Numbered from the stretch's first letter, positions 12,001-19,471 are shown. The stretch is DNA of 64,000 bases from Paracoccus solventivorans (GCF_900142875.1 NZ_FRCK01000004.1:185068-249067), one strand, 5' to 3'. The notes: a model not told the origin generated them from the letters alone. Made by a program: numbers and translations.

Positions 12001-12152
12001 ACGCCATCGGCATCGGGGTGATGGGCGGGATGATCTCGGCCACCTTCCTGGGGATCTTCATGGTGCCGGGGTTCTACGTCGCGGTGCGCCGCCTGACCGG
12101 AGGCCGGCCGCTGGCCGCCACCCGCCACAGCGGCGAGACCCCCGCCGCCTGA
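9024..12152 (+). CDS. RND multidrug efflux permease (AcrB/MexB family)
   Basis: The 1042-residue protein matches the HAE-1 RND family in length and layout: one N-terminal membrane helix after FFIHRPVFAWVLA, a periplasmic porter loop, six helices, a second periplasmic loop and five more helices. The proton relay is intact: the paired aspartates lie at about residues 406-407 in AIGLLVDDAIVVVEN, and the lysine at about 933 in GLAAKNAILIVEFA. It should export hydrophobic drugs or similar compounds using the proton gradient. It is coupled to the adaptor by a 1-base overlap. Substrate cannot be predicted. Confidence 0.95.
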   Translation: MAQFFIHRPVFAWVLAIVTMLAGLWGLLNLPVSQYPDIAPTTVRISASYPGATAAAVQNSVTTQIEDTLTGLEGLLYFESSSFNGRSSLTLTFDDSVDPTDALNDVQSRVRSVESRLPTPVQTRGVSVTRSTSSILMVGALVSPDGRYSTVELGNLLEEVVEGPVKRVPGVGGIDIFGSGYAMRIWLDPLRLAQYQLTPGDITGAVAEQNSTVSVGSLGSQPVVPGQQFTANMTAQSQLTSVEDFERILLRTGEDGASVWLNDVADIEIGQEAYGANSRFNGANASGFGVNLETGANAVDTAAAVREVLASLQVALPEGVDLRVAYDTSPFVEKSIEKVYHTLFEAVALVIAVILIFLQKWRATIIPVVVVPVVLLGTFAMLFALGYSINTLTMFAMVLAIGLLVDDAIVVVENVERLMHDQGLDQVRATEIGMRQITGALIGIAVVLSAVFLPMAFMAGSTGVVYRQFSVTIITAMMLSLAAAMILTPSQTASLLRPHSGEAGFAPARWFNRGFDRVTDWYVAVVARSVHRPFLVILLLVLMTAGVWQLFTRMNSTFLPTEDQGVLMAQINLSEGSTTQQTLAVVQEIEDYLLTEEPAVASTFGALGFGFSGTGQGRATLFVRLKDFAERPDPGQSAAAIVQRATQRFGNHRAGRINIVQPPPIQGLGNTAGFQMYLIDQSAQGIDALRAAATQLEETAQADSRLTNIRSSGDQDDAALRLDIDAQRAEALGLSLADVNGMLSTIFAGREVNDFAMGATLRPVIVQAAAPFRMQPDDLKSWYARNNQGEMVPFSAFMSTRWEPIAPRLSRFEGTDAISITGSEAPGTTSGQAMEAMEELVAQMPGGYGVAWTGISYQEKQAGNQAPYLYALSALVVFLCLAALYESWTVPFSVMLAVPVGVLGAVVAALLFGQANDVYFKVGILTTIGLAAKNAILIVEFARDLEVGGRSTTEAAIEAARLRLRPILMTSLAFILGVTPLAIATGAGAAAQNAIGIGVMGGMISATFLGIFMVPGFYVAVRRLTGGRPLAATRHSGETPAA

Positions 12153-12160
12153 GCGCCCAT

Positions 12161-12191
12161 GAAAAAGCCGCCGCGAGGGGTCGCGGCGGCT
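12161..12191 (-). terminator. Intrinsic terminator of asd (may act on both strands)
   Basis: A perfect 11-bp stem (12166-12176 with 12181-12191) and a 4-base loop is followed on the minus strand by TTTTTC, the classic terminator pattern. It lies 20 bases beyond the asd stop. On the plus strand it could also stop RND-pump transcripts, but no T-run follows in that direction. Confidence 0.85.
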
Positions 12192-12211
12192 GGCAGGTCA
12201 TTCCGGCCGTA

Positions 12212-13234
12212 TCAGCCCTTTTTCAGGCAGCGGTTGCCCAGCAGCTCGGCCACCTGCACCGCGTTCAGCGCCGCGCCCTTGCGCAGGTTGTCGCTGACGC
12301 ACCACAGGTTCAGCCCGTTTTCCACCGTGGGATCCTGACGGATGCGGCTGACATAAGTGGCATCCTCACCCGCGGCCTCGACCGGGGTGACGTAGCCGCC
12401 CGGCTCGCGCTTGTCGACGACCAGCACCCCGGGGGATTCGCGCAGGATGTCGCGGGCCTCGTCCTCGTCCAGGAAATCCTCGAACTCGACGTTGATCGAT
12501 TCGGAATGGCCGACGAACACCGGCACCCGCACGCAGGTCGCCGTCACCTTGATCGAGGGGTCGATGATCTTCTTGGTCTCGACCACCATCTTCCATTCCT
12601 CCTTGGTCTGGCCGTCTTCCATGAAGACGTCGATCTGGGGAATGGCGTTGAAGGCGATCTGGCGCTGGAACTTGGATGGCTCGACCTCTTGGCCGGGGAC
12701 ATACATCCCCTTGGTCTGGTTCCACAATTCGTCCATGCCGTCCTTGCCGGCGCCCGACACCGACTGGTAGGTGCTGACCACCACCCGCCTGATCCGCGCC
12801 CGGTCGTGCAGCGGCTTCAGCGCCACCACCATCTGCGCGGTCGAGCAGTTGGGGTTGGCGATGATCATCTTGCGGCGATAGCCCTCGATCGCGTCGGGGT
12901 TCACCTCGGGGACGATCAGCGGCACCTCGGGGTCGTAGCGGTAAAGCGACGAGTTATCGATCACCACGCAGCCCTGGCTGGCCGCGATCGGGGCGTATTT
13001 TTTCGTGGCGTCCGAGCCGATGGCGAACAGCGCGATATCATAGCCGGTGAAATCGAACCCGTCGATATCCTTGGTTTTCAGGGTCTTGTCGCCATAGCTG
13101 ACCTCAGTGCCAAGGCTCCGGCGCGAAGCCAGAGCCACCACCTCATCGGCTGGAAACTGGCGCTCGGCCAGAATGTTCAGCATTTCGCGGCCCACGTTGC
13201 CCGTGGCGCCCGCAACGACAACCCTGTAGCCCAT
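12212..13234 (-). CDS. asd: Aspartate-semialdehyde dehydrogenase
   Basis: Asd reduces aspartyl-4-phosphate to the semialdehyde with NADPH, the branch point to lysine/diaminopimelate, threonine and methionine. The 340-residue product has the NADP loop VVVAGATGNVGREML at the N-terminus, the catalytic cysteine at about 130 in IIANPNCSTAQ, and the conserved KFQRQIAFNAIPQID and VPVFVGHSE segments. Start at 13234: AAAGGG sits six bases upstream, which favours it over the ATG at 13240. It is divergent from pepA across a 162-base gap that holds a large hairpin repeat. Confidence 0.96.
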   Translation of the reverse strand: MGYRVVVAGATGNVGREMLNILAERQFPADEVVALASRRSLGTEVSYGDKTLKTKDIDGFDFTGYDIALFAIGSDATKKYAPIAASQGCVVIDNSSLYRYDPEVPLIVPEVNPDAIEGYRRKMIIANPNCSTAQMVVALKPLHDRARIRRVVVSTYQSVSGAGKDGMDELWNQTKGMYVPGQEVEPSKFQRQIAFNAIPQIDVFMEDGQTKEEWKMVVETKKIIDPSIKVTATCVRVPVFVGHSESINVEFEDFLDEDEARDILRESPGVLVVDKREPGGYVTPVEAAGEDATYVSRIRQDPTVENGLNLWCVSDNLRKGAALNAVQVAELLGNRCLKKG

Positions 13235-13307
13235 CGGCATCCCTTTCAAATCAAGACGGCGGGACATAGCCGAAATTGCGCACGAAGTGAAGGTGGCGCG
13301 GTCGCAA

Positions 13308-13363
13308 TGGGTATTTGGACCAGAAAGAAGCCGCAGGGGTTTCTTTCTGGCATAAATACCCAC
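13308..13363. repeat. Dispersed intergenic repeat A, full inverted copy
   Basis: TGGGTATTTGGACCAGAAAG and its imperfect reverse complement (TTCTTTCTGGCATAAATACCCA) form a long hairpin separated by a short GC-rich spacer. The same unit recurs at 39815-39863 (inverted pair) and 60555-60577 (one arm). This copy sits between the divergent asd and pepA genes, so it lies in their promoter/leader region. It is not followed by a T-run on either side. Confidence 0.8.
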
Positions 13364-13396
13364 AAAACAGGGCCGAAAGAGCCCAGGGGAGCCGCC

Positions 13397-14785
13397 ATGA
13401 CCGAACCTCAATTCGCGCCCGCAGGCATGGACAGCCGCCCGCTGTGGCTGGTGGCGCAAGGCGATGCGGGGCCGGTCTGGCCCGAGGGGATCGACCCGGC
13501 GTTTCCGCTGGCCGCGGGGTTTGCGGGCAAGCCCGGGCAGCTGTGCCTGTTGCCGGGGCCGGGGGGTGTCGCGGGCGCGCTGTTCGGCATCGGCCGCCCC
13601 GCCACCCCCGCCGACCGCCCGGCGCGCGAGCGGTTCACCATGGCCCGCGCCGCCGAGGCGCTGCCCGAAGGCGCCTGGCGGCTGGAGGGTGCGCCCGCGG
13701 GCTATGACCTGACCCATGCCGCGCTGGGCTGGCTGTTCGCGCAATATCGTTTCAACCGATACAAACCGGCCGAGCCGCCCAAGGCGCGGCTGGTTTGCCC
13801 CGCGGGCGTCGATGCGGCGCAGCTGCTGGCGATGGCGGCGGGCGAGTATCTGGCCCGCGACCTGATCAACACTCCGGCCTCGGACCTGGGACCGGCCGAG
13901 CTGGAGGCTGCGGCGCGCGATCTCGCCGCGCGCCACGGCGCCGAGGTGAATGTGATCACAGGCGTGGCGCTGGCCGAGGGCTTTCCGATGATCCACGCCG
14001 TCGGCCGCGCCGCCGCGCCGGGGCGCGAGCCGCGGCTGATCGAGCTGCGCTTTCCGGGCGACGGCCCTGCGGCGGCGCTGGTCGGCAAGGGGGTCTGCTT
14101 CGACACCGGCGGGCTGGACATCAAGCCCTCGTCCTCGATGCTGTTGATGAAAAAGGACATGGGCGGTGCCGCCAACGTGCTGGGGCTGGCCGAGACGCTG
14201 GCGCGGCTGGGCCGTGCCGGCGGGCTGCGGGTGCTGGTCCCGGCGGTGGAAAACGCCGTCGCCGGCGACAGTTTCCGCCCCGGCGACGTGCTGACCAGCC
14301 GCAAGGGCCTGACCGTCGAGGTCAACAACACCGACGCCGAAGGCCGCCTGATTCTCGCCGATGCGCTGGCCTATGCGGCCGAGAATGGCCCCGCGCTGAT
14401 GATTTCCATGGCCACGCTGACCGGGGCGGCGCGGGTGGCGCTGGGCCCCGACCTGCCGCCGTTCTTCTGCGACGACGATGCGGCGGCCGAGGCGCTTTAC
14501 CGCGCCGGCCGTGATCACGCCGACCCGATCTGGCGCCTGCCGTTCTGGGAACCCTACGAGGCGATGATCGAGCCGGCCATCGCCGATCTGGACAACGCGC
14601 CCTCGGGCGGATTTGCGGGCGCCATCACCGCCGCGCTGTTCCTGCGCCGCTTTGCCGAGGGCGCTGGCCGCTATGTGCATTTCGACATCTACGGCTGGCA
14701 GCCCACCGCCGCGCCGGGCCGCCCCAAGGGCGGGGTGGGGCAGGGGATGCGCGCGATCCTGCACGCGCTGCCCGAGTTGGTGTGA
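13397..14785 (+). CDS. M17 leucyl aminopeptidase family protein
   Basis: The 462-residue protein is a dizinc/dimanganese cytosolic aminopeptidase of family M17. The catalytic half carries VGKGVCFDTGGLDIKPSSSM, the lysine-containing MKKDMGGAANV and the signature NNTDAEGRLILADALAYA. The N-terminal ~150 residues are the poorly conserved regulatory domain, a little shorter than in E. coli PepA. The ATG at 13397 has AGGGGAG just upstream. The stop overlaps the start of the NlpC/P60 gene by one base, suggesting a joint role in peptide or cell-wall peptide turnover. TGTGATCACA occurs inside the gene at 13951. Confidence 0.93.
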   Translation: MTEPQFAPAGMDSRPLWLVAQGDAGPVWPEGIDPAFPLAAGFAGKPGQLCLLPGPGGVAGALFGIGRPATPADRPARERFTMARAAEALPEGAWRLEGAPAGYDLTHAALGWLFAQYRFNRYKPAEPPKARLVCPAGVDAAQLLAMAAGEYLARDLINTPASDLGPAELEAAARDLAARHGAEVNVITGVALAEGFPMIHAVGRAAAPGREPRLIELRFPGDGPAAALVGKGVCFDTGGLDIKPSSSMLLMKKDMGGAANVLGLAETLARLGRAGGLRVLVPAVENAVAGDSFRPGDVLTSRKGLTVEVNNTDAEGRLILADALAYAAENGPALMISMATLTGAARVALGPDLPPFFCDDDAAAEALYRAGRDHADPIWRLPFWEPYEAMIEPAIADLDNAPSGGFAGAITAALFLRRFAEGAGRYVHFDIYGWQPTAAPGRPKGGVGQGMRAILHALPELV

Positions 14786-15612
14786 TGGATCGCCGCCTGA
14801 CCCCCGCGACCGAGCGTGTGGCGCTGCGCGGCGCCGGGGTCGCGCGGGATGTGATCACGGACGGAGAGCGGCGGCGGGTGGCGATGCCGTTGGTGGACCT
14901 GTGCCGCGCCCCCGACGGTCCCCGCGACCGGCAGATGCTGTTCGGCGCCGATGTGCTGCTGATCGAGGCGCGCGATGGCTGGGGGTTCGTGCAGGCCGCC
15001 GCGGATGGGTATTGCGGCTGGGTCCCTCTGGCGGCGCTGGGGGATGCAGGTGATGTGATCACACACCGGGTCGGCGCGCCGGCGACCCATGTTTATCCCG
15101 CCCCCGACTTCAAGCAGCGGGAAACCCTGTCGCTGTCACTGGGCTCGCGGCTGGCGGTGACCGGGGTCGAGGGGCGCTTTGCCAAGCTGGCCGGGGGCGG
15201 GTTCTTGCCGTTGCAACATCTCTCGGACCAGCCCGGTGATGCGGCAGCGATTGCGGTTTCGCTGCTCGGCACCCCCTATCTGTGGGGTGGCAACAGCCGT
15301 TGGGGCATCGACTGTTCGGGCCTTGCGCAGGTGGCGCTGCATGGCGCCGGCATCGCTTGCCCCGGCGACAGCGACCTGCAGCGCGCGGCCTTTCCCGAAA
15401 CCGCCACGATCCGGCGCGGCGACCTGCTGTTCTGGCCGGGCCATGTGGCGCTGGCGCTGGATGCGACCACGATGATCCACGCCACCGCCTTTGCCATGGC
15501 TGTGATCACAGAGCCGATCCCTGACGCCATCGCCCGGATCGAGGCGGCCGGCGAGGGGCCGTTCCTGGGTGCAAGGCGGCCGCGGCTGGACGACCGCATC
15601 GGCTTTCCGTAA
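14785..15612 (+). CDS. NlpC/P60 peptidase with bacterial SH3-like N-terminal region
   Basis: NlpC/P60 enzymes cut peptidoglycan stem peptides or related dipeptides. The C-terminal half shows the papain-like core: catalytic cysteine near 177 in GIDCSGLAQ, histidine near 220 in WPGHVALALD, and a third polar residue in MIHATAF. Before it come two SH3-like segments (about 45-85 and 95-150) with WGFVQAAADGYCGWVP. No signal peptide is visible, so it may act on recycled peptides in the cytoplasm together with the M17 aminopeptidase translated just upstream. The ATG at 14785 overlaps the pepA stop. Three VIT codon triplets are written as TGTGATCAC(A/G) at 14850, 15054 and 15501. Confidence 0.88.
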   Translation: MDRRLTPATERVALRGAGVARDVITDGERRRVAMPLVDLCRAPDGPRDRQMLFGADVLLIEARDGWGFVQAAADGYCGWVPLAALGDAGDVITHRVGAPATHVYPAPDFKQRETLSLSLGSRLAVTGVEGRFAKLAGGGFLPLQHLSDQPGDAAAIAVSLLGTPYLWGGNSRWGIDCSGLAQVALHGAGIACPGDSDLQRAAFPETATIRRGDLLFWPGHVALALDATTMIHATAFAMAVITEPIPDAIARIEAAGEGPFLGARRPRLDDRIGFP

Positions 15613-15679
15613 CTGTCGGCCGGCGTTAACCCGTGCTTTACCGGGGGCTGCCAGCGTGGCGCAGATGAGGGGGAATCGC

Positions 15680-16741
15680 ATGGTGCATCTGTGGGTCCGG
15701 GCGGAAAGCCGCCCCAATGAGGACAGGGTCGGCATCACCCCCGACGGCGCGCGCGACCTGATCCGCCGCGGCTTCCGCGTCTCGGTCGAGGATAGTCCGC
15801 GCCGGGTGATCCCCACGGCGGAGTATCGCGCCGCCGGCGCCTCGATCGTGCCCGAGGGGTCCTGGCCCGAGGCGCCGCTAGATGCGATCATCTTTGGCCT
15901 CAAGGAACTGCCCGATGACAGTTCGGCCCTGCCGCATCGCCACATCATGTTCGGACACGCTTTCAAGGGCCAGCCCGCCGGGCAGACGCTGCTGCGGCGG
16001 TTTCGCGCGGGCGGCGGGCGGCTTTATGACCTGGAATACCTGCTGGACGACCACGGGCGGCGGCTGGCGGCCTTTGGCTACTGGGCGGGCTATGCCGGCG
16101 CGGCGGTATCGCTGAAATCCTGGGCGGCGCAGCAGCGGGGCGGCATCTGCGGCCCGGTCGGCACCTACCCCGACAAGGACGCGCTGGCGGCCGAGCTGCG
16201 GGCGGAACTGGACGCCACCGGCCAGCCTCGCCCCCGCGCCATCGTCATCGGCGCCCGCGGCCGCGTCGGCTCTGGCGCCGCCGATCTTTGCGCGGAAATG
16301 GGCGTACGGGTCACGAAATGGGATATGGAGGAGACCGCGCATGGCGGCCCCTTCCCGGAAATCCTGCTGCACGAGATCTTTCTCAACTGCATCCTGGCGC
16401 AGCCCGGCTGCCCGGTTTTCGTGCCGGAAGCCGCGGTCAACCCGGGTCGCGCGCTGCGGGTGATCGGCGATATCGCCTGTGACCCGACCAGTGAATTCAA
16501 CCCGGTGCGGGTCTATGACCGCACCACCAGCTGGGCGGCGCCGGCGCTGCGGGTGGCGGACAACCCGCCGCTGGACGTGATGGCCATCGACAACCTGCCC
16601 TCGATGCTGCCGCGCGAATCCAGCCTCGATTATGCCGCGCAGCTGTTGCCGGTGCTGCGCGAGCTCGACACCATCGACGCCGGTCCCTGGGGGCGGGCGG
16701 CGGCGATCTCTGACACGCATCTGAAAGGGCTTCAGCCATGA
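15680..16741 (+). CDS. Saccharopine dehydrogenase, LYS1-like (NAD, lysine-forming type)
   Basis: The 353-residue protein resembles fungal LYS1-type saccharopine dehydrogenases, which interconvert lysine plus 2-oxoglutarate and saccharopine. Landmarks are the N-terminal RAESRPNEDRVGITPDGA, the mid-protein FGYWAGYAGAAVSLKSWA and the nucleotide-binding IVIGARGRVGSGAADL near residue 180, then YDRTTSW and the DNLPSMLPRESS tail. The ATG at 15680 has AGGGGGAA at good distance; an ATG at 15665 is the alternative. Its stop overlaps the next gene by 4 bases (ATGA). In bacteria this pair is usually read as lysine breakdown. Confidence 0.88.
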   Translation: MVHLWVRAESRPNEDRVGITPDGARDLIRRGFRVSVEDSPRRVIPTAEYRAAGASIVPEGSWPEAPLDAIIFGLKELPDDSSALPHRHIMFGHAFKGQPAGQTLLRRFRAGGGRLYDLEYLLDDHGRRLAAFGYWAGYAGAAVSLKSWAAQQRGGICGPVGTYPDKDALAAELRAELDATGQPRPRAIVIGARGRVGSGAADLCAEMGVRVTKWDMEETAHGGPFPEILLHEIFLNCILAQPGCPVFVPEAAVNPGRALRVIGDIACDPTSEFNPVRVYDRTTSWAAPALRVADNPPLDVMAIDNLPSMLPRESSLDYAAQLLPVLRELDTIDAGPWGRAAAISDTHLKGLQP

Positions 16742-17877
16742 CCATCCATTGGGTCGGAACCGGACTGTCCTCGATTCCCGGGCTGCGGCGGCTGCTGGGC
16801 GGCAAGACCCCGGTCACGGTCTGGAACCGCACCGTCGAAAAGGCGGAATCCGCGGTGGGCGAGCTGACCGACGACATCCGCGAGTTCTCGCCCGAGCGGC
16901 TGGCGGCCGAGGTCCGGCCCGGCGACGTGGTGGTCTCCATGTTGCCCGCCGACCGCCACCCGGCGCTGGCCCGCATGTGCATCGAGCGGCGGGCGCATTT
17001 CGTCAGTTCGTCCTATATCTCGCCCGAAATGGCGGGGCTGGAGCAGGCGGCGATGGACGCCGGCGTCGCGCTGGTAAACGAGGTCGGGCTGGACCCCGGG
17101 ATCGACCACCTGATGGCGCACGAGCTGGTGGCCGATTACCGCCAGATCGCGCGGCCGGGGGATGAGGTCAGCTTTACCAGCTATTGCGGCGGGATTCCGG
17201 CGCGTCCGAACCCGTTCCGCTACAAGTTTTCCTGGTCGCCGCTGGGGGTGCTGCGGGCGCTGCGCTCGCCCTCGCGCTCGCTGCGGGACGGGGCCGAACG
17301 CATCGTCCAGCGCCCCTGGCACGCGATCGAGGCTTATGACGCACCGCTGCCCCGGCCCGAGCGGTTCGAGGTCTATCCCAACCGCGATTCGGTCGAGTTC
17401 ATCGGGCAATACGGTTTTGCCCCTGACTGGACGATCCGCGATTTCGTGCGCGGCACCATTCGCCTGCAAGGCTGGGCCGACGCCTGGGCCGGGGTCTTTG
17501 CCGAGATCGAGACCCTGGACGGCCCCGCGGGCGAAGCGCGGCTGCGCGAGATGTCCGAGCAGTTCTGGGCCGAAAACGCCTATGCCGAGGGCGAGCCCGA
17601 CCGGGTGGTGCTGTTCGTGCGCCTGACCGCGCGCCGCGACGGGCAGGCGGTGTTCGACCGGGAATGGGCCCTGGATGCGCGCGGCAACGCCGATGGCAGC
17701 GCCATGGCGCAGCTGGTCTCGATCCCGGTAGCGCTGGCGGTGGAAACCGTGCTGGCGGGCGGGTTTGCCCCCGGCGTCCACGCCGCCCCCGACGACGCGG
17801 CGCTGGTGTCGGCGTGGCTGGCCGAGGTCGGTAGCATCGCCGACCACATGGAAAAGCTGGACCACCTGCAAGGCTGA
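16738..17877 (+). CDS. Saccharopine dehydrogenase, LYS9-like (glutamate-forming type)
   Basis: The 379-residue protein belongs to the saccharopine reductase group that splits saccharopine to glutamate and 2-aminoadipate semialdehyde. It starts with a dinucleotide-binding fold (IHWVGTGLSSIPGLRRLL), followed by DVVVSMLPADRHP and SSSYISPEM, then the family hallmark NEVGLDPGIDHLMAHELV and CGGIPARPNPFRYKFSWS. Translation is coupled to the LYS1-like gene by a 4-base overlap. Together they give a two-step saccharopine route for lysine catabolism. A perfect hairpin follows 10 bases after the stop. Confidence 0.9.
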   Translation: MTIHWVGTGLSSIPGLRRLLGGKTPVTVWNRTVEKAESAVGELTDDIREFSPERLAAEVRPGDVVVSMLPADRHPALARMCIERRAHFVSSSYISPEMAGLEQAAMDAGVALVNEVGLDPGIDHLMAHELVADYRQIARPGDEVSFTSYCGGIPARPNPFRYKFSWSPLGVLRALRSPSRSLRDGAERIVQRPWHAIEAYDAPLPRPERFEVYPNRDSVEFIGQYGFAPDWTIRDFVRGTIRLQGWADAWAGVFAEIETLDGPAGEARLREMSEQFWAENAYAEGEPDRVVLFVRLTARRDGQAVFDREWALDARGNADGSAMAQLVSIPVALAVETVLAGGFAPGVHAAPDDAALVSAWLAEVGSIADHMEKLDHLQG

Positions 17878-17887
17878 CGCCGGACTG

Positions 17888-17920
17888 GCGCGCCCGGAAC
17901 AATTCCGGGCGCGCGCGGTT
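17888..17920 (+). terminator. Terminator-like hairpin after the saccharopine genes
   Basis: A perfect 12-bp GC-rich stem (17888-17899 with 17903-17914) and 3-base loop is followed by GCGGTTTCCC, a weak T-tract. It begins 10 bases after the LYS9-like stop, and probably ends that operon. Confidence 0.75.
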
Positions 17921-17959
17921 TCCCTTGCTCGGACGAAAGAGTTTCAGGGGAAGATTGTC

Positions 17960-19147
17960 ATGAGCCTGCTGCGTCCCGCCGCGGCCGCTGTGGCCAGCAT
18001 CCTGCCGGCGCTGGCGGCCTCGGCCCAGGATTTCAACGCCACGCCGCCGAACGCGCCCGATCAGCGCCCGGCCTTCGAGGGCCAGACCCGCGCCCCGGTC
18101 CTGACCGACGACATCGCGTTGAAAACCGATGTGATCACGGACGGGCTCGACCATCCCTGGGGGATGGAGCAGCTGCCCGACGGCGGCTGGCTGGTGACGG
18201 AACGCCCGGGAAAGATGCGGGTGATCGCGCCCGATGGCACGCTGTCCGACCCGATCTCGGGCCTGCCCGAGATCGACGTCACCGGACAGGGCGGGCTGCT
18301 GGACGTGCTGCTGGCCGAGGATTTCGAGCAATCGCGCCGGCTGTGGTTCAGCTATGCGGCGCCCGCCGAGGGCGGCAACCACACCGCCGTCGCCACCGCC
18401 ACGCTGTCCGCCGACAATTCCGCGCTGGAGGGGGTCGAGCAGATCTTTGCGCAGGTGCCGGTCTATGACGGCAAGCTGCATTTCGGCAGCCGGCTGGTGC
18501 ATGATGGCGAGGGCAATCTGTTCGTCACGCTGGGCGAGCGCTCGGACACCCCGATCCGCGACACCGCGCAGCAGGACGACAACCATCTGGGCAAGCTGCT
18601 GCGCATCGACGCGATGACCGGCGCCCCGGCCGAGGGCAACCCGGGGCTGGGCCTGCCCGAGGTCTGGGCCAAGGGCTTCCGCAACGTGCAGGCCGCGGCG
18701 CGCGACGGGCAAGGGCGGCTGTGGACGGTCGAGCACGGCCCCAAGGGCGGGGATGAGCTGAACCGCCCCGAGGCCGGGCGCAATTACGGCTGGCCTGTGA
18801 TCACATACGGGCTGGATTACTCCGGCGCCCCGATCAACGAAGGCATCACCGCAAAGGACGGCATGGAGCAGCCGGTCTACTATTGGGACCCGGTGATCGC
18901 GCCCTCGGGGATGATGTTCTACGCTGGCGAGATGTTCCCCGAATGGGAAGGCGATATCCTGATCGGCAATCTGCAGACCGACAAGGCCTTTACCCGGCTG
19001 CGGCTCGACGGCGACCTTGTGGCGGGAGAAGCGCGCTATCTGGACGGTGTGGGCCGGGTCCGCGACATTGCCGTCGCCGCCGACGGCGCGGTGATGCTGC
19101 TGACCGACGAGGATAACGGCGCCCTGCTGCGGGTCAGCCGGGAATGA
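17960..19147 (+). CDS. PQQ-dependent (aldose) sugar dehydrogenase, YliI/Asd type
   Basis: This is a secreted six-bladed beta-propeller dehydrogenase that oxidises aldoses with PQQ. The 395-residue product has an N-terminal signal peptide (cleavage near LAASAQD), then GLDHPWGMEQLPDGGWLVTE, the calcium/PQQ-region GKLHFGSRL and GERSDTPIRD, HLGKLLRID, KGFRNVQ, EHGPKGGDELN and GRNYGWPVITYG. CAGGGGAAG precedes the ATG at 17960. Its last ~95 bases are repeated as a broken copy at 19345-19438, part of a tandem duplication. TGTGATCAC sites occur at 18130 and 18796. Confidence 0.9.
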   Translation: MSLLRPAAAAVASILPALAASAQDFNATPPNAPDQRPAFEGQTRAPVLTDDIALKTDVITDGLDHPWGMEQLPDGGWLVTERPGKMRVIAPDGTLSDPISGLPEIDVTGQGGLLDVLLAEDFEQSRRLWFSYAAPAEGGNHTAVATATLSADNSALEGVEQIFAQVPVYDGKLHFGSRLVHDGEGNLFVTLGERSDTPIRDTAQQDDNHLGKLLRIDAMTGAPAEGNPGLGLPEVWAKGFRNVQAAARDGQGRLWTVEHGPKGGDELNRPEAGRNYGWPVITYGLDYSGAPINEGITAKDGMEQPVYYWDPVIAPSGMMFYAGEMFPEWEGDILIGNLQTDKAFTRLRLDGDLVAGEARYLDGVGRVRDIAVAADGAVMLLTDEDNGALLRVSRE

Positions 19148-19153
19148 CCGTCT

Positions 19154-19183
19154 CTGCTGCGGGTGCGATCACATCCGCAGCAG
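19154..19183. terminator. Duplicate of the bidirectional terminator hairpin
   Basis: A 9-bp stem CTGCTGCGG/CCGCAGCAG encloses TGCGATCACAT-like sequence. It is the diverged duplicate of the hairpin at 19441-19471 and follows the PQQ dehydrogenase stop by six bases, so it may now serve that gene. Confidence 0.65.
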
Positions 19184-19280
19184 CTCGTCCCCTTCGGTGC
19201 CGGGGGTCAGGCCAAGCGGCTCCACTCTCGATTCCAGATGGCCGGCCAGTTGCGGCTCTCCCAGCAGGTAGTCCACGGTG
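19169..19280 (-). pseudogene. 3' fragment of the DUF3775 gene (duplicated remnant)
   Basis: Read on the minus strand this stretch gives DYLLGEPQLAGHLESRVEPL then GLTPGTEGDELLRM and a stop, nearly identical to the end of the intact DUF3775 protein at 19456-19803. No 5' part is present. Together with 19345-19438 it shows a tandem duplication of the junction between the two convergent genes. It has no start codon or ribosome binding site and is expected to be non-functional. Confidence 0.85.
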
Positions 19281-19344
19281 TGGGGCTTTTCGCTACCTGG
19301 CTGAGGGTGAAGGGACTGGCTCGCGGGCAAAGCGAGCTAACGGC

Positions 19345-19438
19345 GTGGGGCGGGTCCGCTACATTGCCGCCGACGGGGGCAATGATGTTGCTCACCGACG
19401 AGGATAGCGGCGCCCTGCTGCGGATCAGCCGAGAATGA
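19345..19438 (+). pseudogene. 3' fragment of the PQQ sugar dehydrogenase gene (duplicated remnant)
   Basis: This copies the final ~100 bases of the dehydrogenase at 19048-19147. The end (MMLLTDEDSGALLRISRE then TGA) is in frame, but a net loss of five bases in the middle shifts the frame relative to the preceding GRVRYIAADGG match. It lies 291 bases downstream of the parent stop codon. There is no start, so it is a remnant. Confidence 0.85.
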
Positions 19439-19440
19439 CC

Positions 19441-19471
19441 GCTGCTGCGGTGTGATCACATCCGCAGCAGC
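19441..19471. terminator. Bidirectional terminator hairpin with palindromic loop
   Basis: A 10-bp stem (19441-19450 with 19462-19471) encloses TGTGATCACAT, itself a perfect palindrome. The DUF3775 stop codon is the TGA formed within this palindrome on the minus strand, so the stem overlaps the end of that gene. No T-run follows, so the terminator role is inferred from position between convergent genes. Confidence 0.6.

Noticed and set aside
8496..12128. Very long open frame on the minus strand opposite the RND pump (about 1200 codons)
   Set aside because: High G+C makes antisense frames open. The translation is rich in His/Arg/Gln with no known domain, and the plus strand encodes a complete RND permease there.
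12212..14764. Minus-strand frame joining asd to sequence antisense to pepA
   Set aside because: Asd has its own ATG at 13234 with AAAGGG upstream; the upstream part is antisense to pepA and has no recognisable domain.
11660..14785. A plus-strand frame open from within the RND gene through asd into the aminopeptidase, suggesting a giant fusion
   Set aside because: Only the part from 13397 has M17 motifs and a ribosome binding site. The rest is out-of-frame or antisense to real genes.
19148..19440. The stretch after the PQQ dehydrogenase as a new small gene (frames of 87-91 codons)
   Set aside because: The sequence is explained by the duplicated 3' ends of the flanking genes, with a frameshift; no ribosome binding site.
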